From: Platycnemis pennipes
Lineage: Eukaryota > Arthropoda > Insecta > Odonata > Platycnemididae
Assembly (NCBI GenBank): GCA_933228895.1
Contig: OW121847.1
Span: forward strand, 83,989,656-84,053,655
Direction: 5' to 3'
DNA length: 64,000 bases
A model generated the notes under the pieces. It was not told where the DNA came from. It made no database searches and worked only from the letters and a program-made list of their open reading frames with translations. Numbering within the stretch: position 1 is the stretch's first letter; the number at the start of each line of letters is the position of its first letter. Position numbers and translations under genes: made by a program. Of the stretch, positions 1 to 13,207 are shown piece after piece.

Positions 1-2045
1 GTAAGAGGAACGATATCAACATTTCCTTACATGAAAAGTTTTAAAATATTTTTTCCATATAGCATACGTAACCTCGATATTCATGTACTTTTCTACACCT
101 CGGAAATTGAAATCTAACCTTAGGGCGTTTTAAAATTCAAAGAATGGGCAAAATTTAATTTTAAAAAAATATTTGTAATGCGGAGATGTCGTTCTCTCTC
201 TGAAAAAAACAATGAAGGGTAGCAATGAAATATTTTGCCCGTGACGAGATGAAGAAGAAGACCGTTTCGCCGTTCTCCTAGTTTTTCGCGTGTTCTTCTT
301 CACTCTTTCGACCGTAGAAGCTTAACGTTTACGTTTAAACACTTTTTAATGATTTAATGTTATAGTCAAATAAACAAGGAGTACAACGATATATTACACG
401 AATCTATGGGGCTTTGGCAGAATTTCATACAAATGCTTAAAGTTCAGCGTTCTACCTTTTTTGCGCCGATAGTAATAGGTTATTTTATTTCTTTGGTCGG
501 TTTTAAGAGGATACCGAAGTCTTGGTTTCAATTTTAATACCTAAAAACATTGGATCAGTCTGATTGAACATAATTTCGTAGGCATCAAAAATAATCTCCG
601 GTCCTTCCTTGTGGAAATGTGTACCCGGAACCTCCATGGAACCCGGAATCACTCATGATTGCTGAAACCTATGTTGATAATTTCAAAGTTTGAATAGACT
701 TTTTTCCTATTTTCATTAAATTAAATTAAATACCTCTCTCGGCTAAAATCTCACCATTCCTTATTCTTGAAATCGCGTACAATATCCTAATTTTCGTTTT
801 TATTTACCTTGATTAATTATTAAAATGTTAATATTATTTACGTAATATTCGTCCATTGTAATTACTAATGTCAATTAAAAAGCATTTCATAACGAGCGTC
901 GTGGCTTCGTCCTTTGCCGCCGTTGTAATTTCCTCTCGCATGGGAAAAGCTTGTAACCTTGAGGAGGATCGCGCACCGCAGCATTCCTAAACCTCCCACA
1001 TCGCCCGGCGCCCCCCTCTGAACCCTTCTTTCCACGAGAGGCGTTGATGTGTTGGGCAGCCGCAAGATGAGAGGAGGAGGGAGGGAAAGAGATTCTCTCA
1101 GGCCGCCGGTGGTATGCGTCCCTTCCCATCCGTCCTTTGTTTTCGTCCTGCTCACTTGGAAGGCCTCCTCTCCCATTCGTATCTCCTCCCACATCCTTCC
1201 TCTTTCGGCCCCTCCTCGCCGCTCCGCAACACAGGGGAAGCTTCGCAGAAGCGTCGAATTCGGGGCCTGAACGGTAGCGCCCTCCACGTAGCTTGTCCCC
1301 ACCCGGCCACGATTAACGGGCCCCGAAATAATCGCTGTCCCATGGGTAAGAGCTTGCCCCTTCCCACACTCATGCACCTGTCCTCTTCCCGCAAGATGGT
1401 CTGGTGTGGGAACCACCCTTCGTGCTCTCTCTCTCTTTTTTGACGCTCGCAAAGCATGGTGTACCCTACGGGCCTCTCTTGTACCTTTATTCCTCGCTAG
1501 TATATCTCTTTTATCTATCATTGTTATTATGCTATCAGTACATTCCGCATTAGTAGTTCTGGCTTAGCATAAATATATGTAACCTTGTATCTCTTTGAAT
1601 GGGGGATTAATTTTCTTGGAAAAATCCGAGGGCGACTCTTATTCCTCCGTCGAGGCCATAACGCATCGCTGTGGGCAATTTATGTTTATTATTGATTGTT
1701 GAAGGCAATGCAGGCAAAACCTCATGATTCCAAAAAAATATAACACTCGATTCTCGTTTGATTTGTGGAGTTTAATGGACGAAAAATTCATAACGACTTC
1801 AATATCCGGGGAGAATTTTTCGTGTTCATAAGTCTGTTTTGTTATCGTGAATTTTTGCGGTCCCATGGAGGAAGTGTTTCTTTCCCACGATTTCACGAAG
1901 CGTTTGGAGTCATAAACACTTGTCGGCGTGAACTCATGTTCCTTTAATTGCGGGAAATTATATGCTATTCTTTCCTGCATAAAATATGGCAATTCGGCAA
2001 AATTAAACCATTTACCGTTGGCTGACGCCTGCTAACGTAATTTAC
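1..2045. other. No gene seen; AT-rich with one GC-rich patch
   Basis: AT-rich ends flank a GC-rich, pyrimidine-skewed patch at about 880-1450. Long open frames on both strands in that patch arise from its low AT content and do not resemble known proteins. Confidence 0.6.
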
Positions 2046-2370
2046 ATCATCATCATCGGCATGGGTCAACAATCCTAGGATTGGTTTGACGCAGCCCTCC
2101 ACTCGATTCTTCTATCGGCCAACCTCTTCATATTGACGTAATTCTTCTCTTTTACATCCTCCTCAACCTGTTCCATGTAACTCATACGAGGCCTGCCTTT
2201 TCCATTCTTCCCGTTTACTTTTCCCTCGACGATTGTCTTCATCAGGCCATCGTGTCTCAAGATATGGCCGATTAGGTTGTCCCGTCTTCGTTTTATAGTT
2301 TTCAGCTGACTTCTCTGTTCTCCCACTCTTCTTAAGACTTCTTCGTTTGTCTCTCGGTCGATTCATTTAA
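2046..2370 (-). mobile_element. 3' end of a non-LTR retrotransposon
   Basis: On the - strand an 83-residue open frame reads KTIKRRRDNLIGHILRHDGL, GKVNGKNGKGRPRMSYMEQV, and RRIEWRAASNQS at the stop, the typical C terminus of the arthropod endonuclease-reverse transcriptase (LINE) polyprotein. The stop is followed by a short GATGATGATGAT tail, as expected for this type of 3' end. It is 5'-truncated at about 2370, a dead copy. Confidence 0.8.
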
Positions 2371-3187
2371 TCTTCATAATTTTTCTTATTTATTATGTTC
2401 ATTTATTTTATGTACCACCACAGGGTGAGTGACTGAAGATGTTTATTATAGTGTAGAAACTATTAATTGTTTTCTTTCTGGGGTTAACGTAACTGTTGTA
2501 CCCTCCTGTACCATTTCTCGACAAACCTTGTCTAGCAATCGTTCCTTGATGCGTAAGGACAGCGGCGTCGGAAGTGGGGGGCAGGACGGGCAGAAGGCTC
2601 CCCCAGAATTTGCCCCGGGCCAATTCAGGCGAAGGGGAAATGACCATTTAAACTGTCATTTGACATATTTCATCATATGCTTCACATGCATCACCTTGAT
2701 ATGCTCTTTTAGCGAAATTCTAGTCTCTACCCATCCTATCCACAAAAAAATGCGGGTCTTTTTCTTTGGAGCCGGGCCCTTTTCAAGGTTGCCCCCTTCC
2801 TCCCTCCCTGCGAAGAAGTTCCGACGCCCGTGCGTAAGGATCACTGTAATGCCGTGTTGGCCTCAGCATCACATTTAATTTCCATGTCTTCCCCCCGTAA
2901 TGGTATTGTTCATAAAAAGTGGAATGGTTTATACCCAACTGAGTATGTCGTAGCAAAGTACAAAGAGTCATTGTTTTCGTTTGCTCTCCTCCAAGACACA
3001 CAAGCGTGCAAATCAGTCCGTGTCTCCATTTTGCGTCCTGTATCCATAAACTGACTAAAGATGCGTGTATTAGTAGGAATAGTAGTGATAGTAGTATTAG
3101 GTTTTAAGATGCTCCGATTGCTAATGTTACGTCGTACCTGTATAACCTAACTTCATGTTGAGTTTAGAAAGGCAAAAACAAACATCT

Positions 3188-3265
3188 ATGCCCTCTGCAG
3201 GATTCGAACCCGCGACCTTTGACTTTCCAGACCGATGTTATAACGATCTGACTGCCGCGCCGACC
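3188..3265 (-). repeat. tRNA-derived SINE-like element
   Basis: On the - strand ggtcggcgcggcagtcag (box-A-like) is followed 40 bases on by ggttcgaatcc, a perfect box B, in a T-arm with a good stem (GCGGG/CCTGC). The acceptor ends do not pair, so it is a tRNA-derived SINE head or pseudo-tRNA, not a functional tRNA. Confidence 0.6.
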
Positions 3266-3339
3266 CTAAAAATTGATGCATTTTTGCCCTATTTAAGGCT
3301 TTTAAGCTTTACGATTCCTATTAGATTCTTCCAATGGTA

Positions 3340-4300
3340 TGCCACAATCCAATCGTCCCTCCTTTTTTCCGCGTGCGGAGTTGCAGTCGGGCGCGTGACC
3401 CCCCTCTACACTTGGGCAAGAGGATATTGCGCTCGGCAAACAAATTTTCGAGCTCGGGCTGGCACCGCATGCCGATACGCCCTGCAGTTTCCGCCCCCAC
3501 CCCCACTTCCCGTCGGCGGCCTCTGTTCTGAGGAAGTCCGTGCTCTTCCACGGGAAGTGAGCTTACCTTGTCTCTAGTATTTCTTCTGTTGCTCCTCCCC
3601 CTTTCCGCTCCCGCAGGAGTTTCTGCATGCCGCGGGACGAAATCCTCCCCTCAGTTCGAGACGACCGGGAGAATATCGCTTGGAGATTTCACCTCGGCGC
3701 GTTATGCAACGGATCGCGGGATGGGTTTGGTGCTCCGCTCTCTTATCACGACATTTCGTGACCCTCCGCTCTCTTCTCTCGCGCTCGCTTCCTTAGGCGG
3801 TGCCCTTTTCCCACAGTGCCGCGCGGTAATCGTGCCGCGTTGGGTTTTTCATTTTTTTTTCGGCATGCTGGGGGGAATTCGCGGGGAGCCATCTCCGCTC
3901 ACCCGGTTTCGGTGCTTATTATTTCTAAAAGTTGGATCCTGTGAAGGGGGTTAATGGTCAGTTATTCGCTTTCGGTGAGAGATGGCTGCGAATGCGTCCG
4001 CGAGTAGCGACGATCCGTCCTCTTAACGGTTAACCCGACGCATTTTCTGTATCGTCACGGTGGTGGCGGATGTCGATGCCCGATTGTGGGTCTTCAGGGG
4101 CGGGATGCATAATGACATTTCGAAGCGTAACGGTAACAGGAGGCATGTGCTCTTCTCATGGCGGTCACTCCTCGGCGCCCTCTGCATGGCGCGGTTCGGA
4201 CGGTCGTAAGCGTTGCTCCGCTCCCCTCTGCTCCAGGAATTTTCACGAGTTCAGAGATTCGCCCTTCGTTTTTTTCAGGCGATGACGAGCCGGTTTCCGT
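3340..4300. promoter_or_regulatory. CpG-rich patch, function unknown
   Basis: Dense CpG and C/T tracts lie between AT-rich flanks. It could be a promoter or 5' exon of Abl or another transcript. No start codon with a convincing splice site was found; 4300-5230 holds nothing recognisable. Confidence 0.25.
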
Positions 4301-5229
4301 TTAGGAATCTCTCCGAGTTCATTCACCGGTTATCGCGAAGGGTGTTATTTCATCAAAGCCATTCCTGCGTCCTATGAGACTGACTGACTCCCGTTCTCTC
4401 GTGATTGGGGACGGAAAATCTTAGTGGCGGAGTCGTAGAAAAATAATGACGTAATCAGGATGCCCAATTATCAGTGGTGAAAGTGTCTTTATTGGGCTTC
4501 AAGTTTCGGATGTTTATGCTTGAGGAAGTCTATTTAGTTCGTTCACAGCGTGTATCCATCGTCAATCAGTTGAATGAGAAATTAGTGGTTAAATATAGCT
4601 TTGTGTTTTTTTTCCGAAATCATTAGTTTGTCTATTTACTTAATATGTGCGTCGTCATCAATGAAATGAGTTATGAGCCAAATGAATTATGCTCCTGTGT
4701 TGATGCCTGTTGTTCCTCGTTGTTATTAATGCTAGTATAAATGGCCAAGTGTTAACCCATAGGCGTATGTAATCCGTATATTTTGGTTACAAACCTGGCT
4801 GGTTAAAAAGTTACCTGAAGAAAGATTCTTTGTTTGTCCCACGCATCCCTACGCATTTCGTTTTCAGCCCTGTAAGATAATTCGTGGTGTACGTATTCAG
4901 AATGTGTCAGGGACTAGGTCAATTTCGCTTTCGCTTTTCCCCACGCCACTTTGCTGACCAAGTTTTTTTACGGACTACCGTTTTCCGTGCGAAACTATCA
5001 CTCACGGTGGTTTAAGGAGATGAAAAAATGTTTGATGACCTCTTCACTTGAGACCTGACTTGTTTCACAGAATGAAGTCCGTGACGAATATATTGTGTCC
5101 GGAAATTTCATGGAGTTCCGTTGATAAGGGCGTGTGCCCCTTTCGAGTGTTTATATAATCCCGCTTTAATTTGGGGATAACTGGTCTTCTTTCGTATTTT
5201 AGTGGTGTCGTTTGACTTGGGCGTCAGGT

Positions 5230-7030
5230 CTTGTTTTATTCCGCTCAACATCGCGGTTCCTCCCAAGCCGACCGGTTATTCCTCGCGCCGCCCCGCGCTC
5301 ATCTGTTTCCCCGCGTAGGCGTGTGCGCAGCGAATCCTGCGGTGAGATTAATGCCCGACCGTGACAACCACTCCTCTCTCTCTCTCGCCGCCGCCCCTCG
5401 GCGTCAACCACTCCATCCATCCACCCACCCACGGAGACCCGTGGGTCAATTTGCGAACCGTACCATTCACATCCGCCCGGTCCGAAAAAGCCCAACCCGG
5501 CCCGGCCTCACCTCACCGCTCTTTATCGCTCTCTCGTGTTCTCAGTCTTTTTTATTTCCCGTGGCGCGGCGGTGTGGGGCCTCTCCGGGAAGGTGTACCC
5601 GGGTAGGAATTCTCGGCGATGACGCCCACACGTCTCGTCGCTCGATCCGTTGCCCTCCCCCTTCCTCCCCGGGAGTTGCTGCCCGATCTCCCACGCCGAT
5701 CCAAACAGACCTTCGAGCGACTGCTCGGCGGGGACTGGGTCGAGTCCGACCCACGGAGGAGGCGAGAGAGGGAGCGGGGTGGTCGGAGGAAGAGGAAGAA
5801 GTTTAAGGTGGGGAAAGGAATCCCTCCCGCCTGTGTGCTCTCCGGGACGGATGCGTGTGGTGGTGGTCACCTCGAGGCCCCTCTCCGCCGCCGTTGGAAG
5901 TTTCCCCTCCCAGCCGGCCGGTTGCTGCCCCCTTTCTCCCCTCTCCTTTCTCCCTCATCCCCTTTCCACCCATCTACCCCCTCCGCTGTCTCCGGCACCT
6001 CAACTGCCTCCGAAGACTTCGCGTTTCATTTCCCGATGGTCGCGGTCGCGTCGAAGGTGGCTCCCGAGCCATCCGCTCCAGCTCCTCCGGCAGGGGCTCT
6101 CTTTCACCACACTTAGTTCTCCTTTTGTGTTGCTTCTATCATATTTTTGTCTTCACCCTCCCCCCTGTGCCGATTCCCCTCTCCCTCCCGATCCATCGTC
6201 ACTTTCCCACATCGCGGTTTGCCTCTCGAGGGATACTAGTGGTCGCAACGGGCCCAACAGTGCTGTTTGCTGTCTCTCAGACGTCGCGGAGCGTGACGTG
6301 TGTCTGATTCGATTTCTGATTCGACTCATTTTTTTTGTTTCCTTCCTGTGTTCCCTCCGGTCACCCTCTCACGCGCATTCTCACGGCTCCACAGCTTCAG
6401 GAGCGGATCCCCGAAGAAGTACCGCCTCGTGCAGTCCAGTTCGTGGGTCTTTTCGTGCGCCAGTGGCGCCTCCAGCTTCGTCCTTCGCGGAGGAATGTGT
6501 GGATGGCCAAGGATGGCTCGGAAGGAGGTGTGAAAACCTGGAAGGAATCCCCAGGAGCTGACGGAACCACTCCCTCCCATGGATGTGCGTGTGCCCTCCG
6601 ACTGAAGTGTCGCTGAAGAGGATCCGTCGGGATATTTAGGAGAAGAGGAGTTCCTCGCCCCCCTCCCCCCTTCACCACCAAGTTCTACCACCACCCTCCT
6701 GGTGCTCGCTTCCCCGTATTGTGTCCACCTCCGAGTATCGGTGGTTGATGGTGCAAGGCAGCAGTCGAGTCTGTCCGTCGTCGTGTGGGAGACATAGGGG
6801 GGTGCTGTAGTTCCTCGGATAGCGGCCGAAGGAGGCCCCAGCGCCAGCAGCGCCGCCACCCTTCTTCGTCTTGCCCTCGTGCGATGTTGACGCAATTGGA
6901 AAATGTTTGCGCGGCCCTGCTGCGGAAAAGGCGTCCCAGGCGCTATGGGAGCCCGACGAGGAGAGGTCGAGGTGAGTCTCGCGGAGCGCTGCAATCGACC
7001 GCGGGTCAGCTCTTGCGATTTCGTTCGACA
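5230..7030. promoter_or_regulatory. Large CpG-rich patch with a consensus splice donor
   Basis: This is the longest GC-rich patch in the left half. It ends near a GAG|GTGAGT donor (6972), the pattern of a CpG promoter plus first exon. A short ATG-led frame (6884-6971) ends there in the phase Abl needs. No homology identifies it. 7031-7910 is AT-rich with nothing seen. Confidence 0.3.
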
Positions 7031-7910
7031 CCAGTTCCTGCGGAACTAATGTCAAGCTAATTGAATCTAATGTGTACTCTCAATTTCGCGATGTCCGCCT
7101 CTGTAACTACTATGCTTGTGACCCTTTCCTAATTGGCACCGCACTTCCGTATAGCAATCTTTCTAGCACAGCATTTAGAATCCTATTTTCGCCGTGTGGC
7201 TTAGTCTACTTAAATTTACTAAACTGTAGGCCTGAAGAGAATATAGGCTGCATCAAATGATGATTATAGACAGAATAAACAGTAGCCCAAGTCAATATAA
7301 AGGGTGAGCCCCTACATCCATCCATATAGGATTGGCAATTTATTGGGCGTCCTTACTTTCCCCTCCCTCAGTCACATGGGAAACACCAGCTGAGTGTCGG
7401 CACTACGGTTTCATTCCGCTACACTTGTGCTATTCACCGCTATTTGAAAGTTAAAATCAACTGACCTTAATCGTAAGAACAGCGAACATTTCCGCGTGTA
7501 TTTTTGGAAGTGATTTAGTCTATTTACATTTTGACTTATTGCTTGACTTTCCAAATCTACTAAAATTTTATTCTTGGCCATTGATTCGAGAAATCTAAAA
7601 ATCTATGGGCGTACGCGAGAGTGTATTCTGCTGTTTCTCACTTCTTTTTGAGTTTGTTTGTGAGTGATCTCCAGCGTTATTGGCACAATTAATGGATAGA
7701 GGTAATACGTTTTAAGCGACCCGTATCCTTTGATTTTCGTCCTAGTTTGAATTTTGAAATGAAACTATGGTAACTGTCTTGTGAAAAATTACAAGTAAAT
7801 AAAAATCTAATTGAAATTTTTATTTTATGTATCTTGGTTACGTTGATTTCATTTAATCTCTGTGGTATGCTTTTTTGAATTATCTTTCTGTGAATGGTTT
7901 AAAAAATCCG

Positions 7911-8009
7911 TTGATGAGAAGGCGTTTGTGTGATCGTGAAGTCATCGCTAACTTTAATCTCGTGAGCGCACTGACTCCCCATATTTTTTCTTCTAGTCAT
8001 GACGGATCA
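7911..8009 (+). repeat. ~100-base direct repeat, copy 1
   Basis: It shares gaagtcatcgcta, gactcccca and agtca/tgacggatca blocks in the same order with 8731-8828, about 75-80% alike by eye. Function is unknown; it is probably a dispersed repeat family. Confidence 0.6.
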
Positions 8010-8730
8010 TTGGACTCGTTATGCGACCTAGCGGAGTCATGAATAGCGCGCCTAATTTAACTTAAGATTAACCTTGCCTCACGGTAACGACATTCTCTTG
8101 AATTTCATTCTCATGGTCTTTTTCTCATTCACTCCAGGTTCTATTAGCCTTGTTTCTTGAATAATACTCGTGATTACGAAATGCCGTGAGAAAGTGGCAC
8201 TCTTGTATTATCTTCTTATATCTCTTACTAAGTTGTTCAAATACTAGGTGAAACTACCAATTCGATCCCTAAGTGATTTATTTCCCGGACATTTGGCCAT
8301 TTTTTCACCGAACTTTTTTAAAAATCGATTTGGGAAATTTTTCTAATTCAATTTTGTTGTGTTAATTGCTGTTCGTGCGGTCAAATTCTTGTTTTGTATG
8401 TCTCGGATCACTGGCACCCTGAGAAACTGGGAACACTTGGCGTTGAGAATCGAAGATGAGTGTGCAAGCATTTCAGTTTTAGATCCTTTCGGTCAATGCC
8501 ACGTTTAGGAGGTACGAAAACACTGGGAGTGCTGGCTGGCAACACCTTACTCTGCAAAGCTGTGCCGAGGCCAGCGGCTTTCTCATTTCTCCCCTACAAA
8601 AATATCTTTCTTGAGACGAAATGTGCCAAAATGATCTATACATTGACCTACGAATCATACTGCTTTATTTAGGGTGTTTTAAATTGCGATATAGCGGACA
8701 AATTCAAGTATTTCTTTATTCAGAATCTGT

Positions 8731-8828
8731 TTATGATAGGGCGTTGGTGAGACCATGAAGTCATCGCTAAGTTTATGCTTGTGGGCGCACAGACTCCCCA
8801 TCAATTTTTCTAGTCACGACGGATCAGT
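8731..8828 (+). repeat. ~100-base direct repeat, copy 2
   Basis: This is the partner of 7911-8009, in the same orientation 820 bases away. It ends at the left edge of a CpG-rich patch. The sequence between the copies is ordinary AT-rich DNA. Confidence 0.6.
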
Positions 8829-8829
8829 G

Positions 8830-9650
8830 ATAGTTTATTCGTGCACTGGACACGGCCGATTTTCTCGTACCCTATCTTGGTCCCGCATCTCTCTAGAATG
8901 GCCTGTCGCTAGTCTTGGAGAGGTTCGCCAGGGGCGGGAGTGTGGGAGAATAGGGCAGCAACGGAAGGTGGAGAGAGAGAGAGGCTGGTTCCAGTTACGC
9001 ATCTCCCGTTATGCGGTCTCTATCCTCCGCGGTCTCTCTCTCTCTCTCACCATCTCCCCGGTGCTTCCCCGTCTGCGATATGTGGAGTGCTCCCCGCCGC
9101 CCCGGAGATGGCCTCTCGCGACCCCTGAGGCCCCCAGAATACACTTACCTTCCTTCGCCCGCCCATTTATTAGTTCTCCTCACCCACCGGAAGGAGATAA
9201 TTCTCTTCGTTCCACAGTGGCGACGGCATATGTTTCGGCCCATCAAAAAGGTAATCGTCGTCTCGGTCGCTATTCCTCTCCTCCGCCGCCTCGCGTAATC
9301 GACGAATTTAATTGTCAGGGTCGGTCGTAATTTGTATCCGTTATGCCCGATGGGGCCGTGGCAATCTTTCCTCGACGTGAGCGTATTTCTTTGCATCCAA
9401 GTGTGCGATCGTCGGATGAACTAATACGCCTGGGCCCGTCGTTTCGTAACACCGTTTTTCTTCTTATTTCGCTCGTGTCTCTGGGGAGTTGGTGTATTCA
9501 TCCCAAGTCGACGACTGTCGGAGGAAGGTTGCGCATTCCGAACGGAACACCCATGGTCATTCAACCGTATGTTGCGCGCTCATTTGCTCTCTCTCTCTCT
9601 TCGATCGTGGTCGTCGCATAGTCCAAGCCGTCACCATCCGGGTCCCTCCA
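8830..9650. promoter_or_regulatory. CpG-rich patch with CT repeats
   Basis: GC-rich, with (CT)n tracts near 9030. No supported gene. 9650-10490 is AT-rich; a 14-base unit catctccgcgtgat is tandemly duplicated at 10231-10258. Confidence 0.2.
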
Positions 9651-10489
9651 TTTGTCGTAAAAGTTGTCCGAGAATTGAGATTAAATCATAATGTTTTCGT
9701 GGTTTTTGGTGAAAGTTCCTTTTCTTCTCGTTTTTCTTAAACTCGCTTTTCCATTTGGGTTTTTCTCGGCGTCGTTTTCTTGCTTGCAGCGTGGTATTTG
9801 CTGAAACAGGTGATACATGTGTGAACCATTGCAACGTTTGGGATTACAAATAGCCTCTTTATCCCCATATTTCTTCAGATATTTGGTCGTTCTAATTGTA
9901 CCCCTTGAATTTTCTTGGTCGAATTTGGCGCATTTCCACGGCCTTCGCTCTCGAAACTACACATCGTCTTGTCTTACAGAAGTACTTAATACCCTACTAG
10001 ATCTCTTATTCTATGTGATATTCACGAACCTCTTCCTTTATTAGAAACCGTTTGCCTAAGTAAAATAACGATTTCTTGCCTTCACGTGGTATTGAGATGT
10101 AGACAACTTACATAGTCGTGTTAAGAAAATGTACCTTGAAATGCGTGCAATATATAGTCTAAAGCCTTTATCGTGAGTGGAGGTCAAATAAAGGCGGGCT
10201 ACGTGGAATGTTGACTTTTGCCGGCGGCGCCATCTCCGCGTGATCATCTCCGCGTGATGTTAGTGAAGGGACGACAGCTGTGGAGTTCACCTCAGATTTT
10301 TTGCTGAATGCAACGGATTGCCTTCTCTTTCAGTCATTCATTCGCCATTGGGTATGCACTCTCGTTGACCTGGAATAATGTCTTTGCGGGGGACTAAATA
10401 TGCTTTGTTAGTCATTTAATTGAATTGATTCACGCACTGAGTTTAAGTTCTCGGTTGTATAACGCACCACAATGCCCTCTTAATGTCCT

Positions 10490-11270
10490 TAGTCCGTAGT
10501 GCGGGGACCTACTCGGGCCCGTAAGACACGCGTCAGGTGCCCTCCAATTTCATCTTGGGAGAAGAGTTTCCTCCCGGGCCCTCTCGCCCCCGTGCCCTTG
10601 GGACCGCTCCCTCATTTACCCACCCAGGGCGTTTTTCCACCACTTTTACCCTTTCGCCACGCTCTCGTAAAGGACGAGAAGAATGTGATTCGTGCTGTCG
10701 GGGAGGGGCGGGCCTGGATGGTGGAGGGAGGGAGGACGATGGGAGGAGAGGAACTGCTTATAGCGCTTGAGGAGGAAGTTGTGGGGTAAGGTGAGCGCGG
10801 AATGTGGCGGCGGCGGGAGGGGGGGGGGGGGATAAGTGGCGGGGGTGCAGTTGCGGGAAGGTCGAGGAGCGTTGTGGAGCTCCGCAGCCTTCGCGGCTTC
10901 CTCCTCCCGCCCCCGTCGTCGGTGGGGCCCCGAGGGGACTGACTGGCGGGGGTCGGCGGAGAGGGGCGCGGAATGAGATGCTGTGGTAACTCGAGAGCAT
11001 CTCCATTTCCGAGGATGGCGTTGAGGAGGAGAAAGGGACTCTGTTTAAGGAGGGAAGCGAGACGTCTGGGGCCGCTCAGGCCCTCTCAGTGTTGTGGGGT
11101 CGACGGGGGTGGGATCCGTCAAGAAACCTTCAATGGCGGGTTAGAGAGGATTGTGGTGATGTTCGCCGCACCTTTTATCCGCGGTCAGACATCCCCTCGA
11201 ATGTTGACTTGTGGAGAAAACGCGTGTCCGTTCTGTCTGTGCGTGTAGGTGGCGGAAGGATGTATTTCAT
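10490..11270. promoter_or_regulatory. CpG-rich patch with a 13-base G run
   Basis: It is purine-rich on the + strand, with a G run at 10819-10831 and overlapping gtaagg/gtgagc donor-like sites at 10786-10795. No coding frame is supported. 11270-12909 is AT-rich and without a recognisable feature. Confidence 0.2.
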
Positions 11271-12909
11271 TTCCAGCTTTTTCCTACTGCATATTCCAGA
11301 CCCTTAAGGAGCGTGTAGCCAGCTATCTAAATTTTCTTTAAAGTTATTTATTAAAATTTATCCGGCATCGTTCAGATCCTTTCTCCAAGTCAGTCTTAAA
11401 AAACTAGTGTTGCTGTCCATATTTCCATTATTTACTTTTGTGAAATGTTGCAGTGGAGCAGACAGGCTAAAGCTTCTTTTCAAGCTTCAAATTTTCACCT
11501 CAGGCTGGTCAACTAATTAGGCAATTCAATTGAGCATAAATTTTTATCAATTTCAAGGATTAGACATCTCTAATTAAGTTTAAGAATGAAGATCTCTGGT
11601 AATGATAATCTTTATGCATCAAAATAAGGTCATTGCATGTAAGGCAATTTTTCGACTTCAGCCCAGAAAGCTTTTTCCCTCTGACAGTTCTCAACTCACT
11701 TGCGGAGTTTGAAATTCAAATCTTACGCATCTTCTTTTGAAAATTTTCGCCATGAATTCCTCTTGCATGGCTTTTTAGCTCTGCATATCTTTCACCGTTA
11801 ATACACGTGCGTCGGCGAGATTCCTCGGTAGTGTTTCTTGGTTCTTGATGGTGGGATGTTTATCAGAGTCATCCGCCCTCGGAATTCTTCCTTTTCGCCA
11901 TTCCCACATCCTTTTAGGCTACTGGGAGTCATCCACCGAGTGTACTTAAACCCCCTCCCTGTCCATAAAGGTATCGAGTAAAATCTGAAGTAGGTGGAAC
12001 GTGATTGGTATCCACACCCATGTGCGTCCCGTTTCTCCACGATCATTTAAACGATTTCAAGTTTTCCTCACCACTTTATTCTTACTCTTGAATAAATTTG
12101 CATGCATACTGCTCTGAGAGACTAGTTTTTTGCCTTCTCCAATTTTTTTCTCCTCCCATTACGAAACTTATGTCAATCAATTTGTTTACATTTGATGGAT
12201 TTTTCTGTCAGCACGGGTTGGAATTTGGCTATAAATTCGTGTCGCCAAGTGAGGAAAATTATTTGTCTCGAAGAAAAGGCTGTGAAACACAAAATTATAT
12301 TTTATACATTCAAGAATGAATTAATATATAAAGACGAAGCTATAACGTATAAAGAAATAACGTAAACGTATACAAGTGAGGATCATGGGTTTCAATTGCA
12401 TCTAGCCAGTATAAACATTTTAATGTGATGAAATAATTAAGTGATTGGGTCACTTCCTCAATTATTTCTCTCTACCGTGATAACGAAGAAAATTCCGCAT
12501 GAGAAGCAACAGCAATATGTTCTTGTTTTTGCCCCCACCGACACAGATAATGTCCACGCATTCTATTCAAAACAGATTGAGAACCTAGCAGAAATGAAAT
12601 TAAGAGTTTGTCTCCATCCATTAAGGAAGCAATCTTTTCAAAACTATTCCATAGTTTTCGTAAAATTTGAAGCAACATTTTAACCGTCTTAATGTATTTC
12701 AATTTAGAAAATATACCTATGAAAATGTTTTATTCTCTATTAGGGTAAAAGGTGAATTCGAAGCCCTGTTTTATTAATATTTATTTTTATTGCATTTTGT
12801 TGACTTGGATATCCCCGCTTAGTACCTCTTAGGCTGATCATTCTTTATGCGAAATAATTCGTGTCATTTGAGGGTTACCCTGTGAAATTTAAAGATGACA
12901 ATGTGGGCC

Positions 12910-12915
12910 TTTATT
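12910..12915 (-). terminator. Poly(A) signal AATAAA of the small antisense gene
   Basis: A canonical AATAAA on the - strand begins ten bases after the TGA stop. The position fits a very short 3' UTR and independently supports the gene model. Confidence 0.5.
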
Positions 12916-12924
12916 CGAGATGTA

Positions 12925-13207
12925 TCAAGAGTAAACGTGTCCGTAGATCCTCCCACTTCTAGTTCTTTTCATCGTGAGTATAAGATCTGCTGGCGTGTTG
13001 GTAACAGTCGTTGAGATTTCTCCGCCTCGCCTAGTGGTGGTGGTTGAAGCCGACATTTCCCTTTCGGGTCTCTCCTTACAGAAAGACTTAAATGTATTCT
13101 TTAGTATCCCCTTAATTTTGGTGGCAGACTCTCCAAGTTTCCTCGGGATGCTTGAATCCTCGTTCTCATTTCCTCCTTCCATTGAGTCCTCTTCGTAGTA
13201 GCAATTC
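12925..13207 (-). CDS. Exon 2 of the small antisense gene
   Basis: One base completes Trp70, then 93 residues to TGA. The region between the acceptor and the internal Met79 is open and protein-like (NCYYEEDS). The polypyrimidine tract before the acceptor is weak, which is the main doubt. Confidence 0.55.

Noticed and set aside
871..1521. 216-codon - strand open frame
   Set aside because: Arg/Gly-rich, low AT content, with competing frames on both strands and no family resemblance.
3188..3265. A functional tRNA gene
   Set aside because: Box B and the T arm are good, but the acceptor stem does not pair and no clear anticodon arm forms.
5650..6561. 303-codon + strand open frame
   Set aside because: It lies in the GC-rich patch where stop codons are rare. 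Residues are Pro/Ser/Arg-rich low complexity, and equally long frames exist in other frames and on the other strand.
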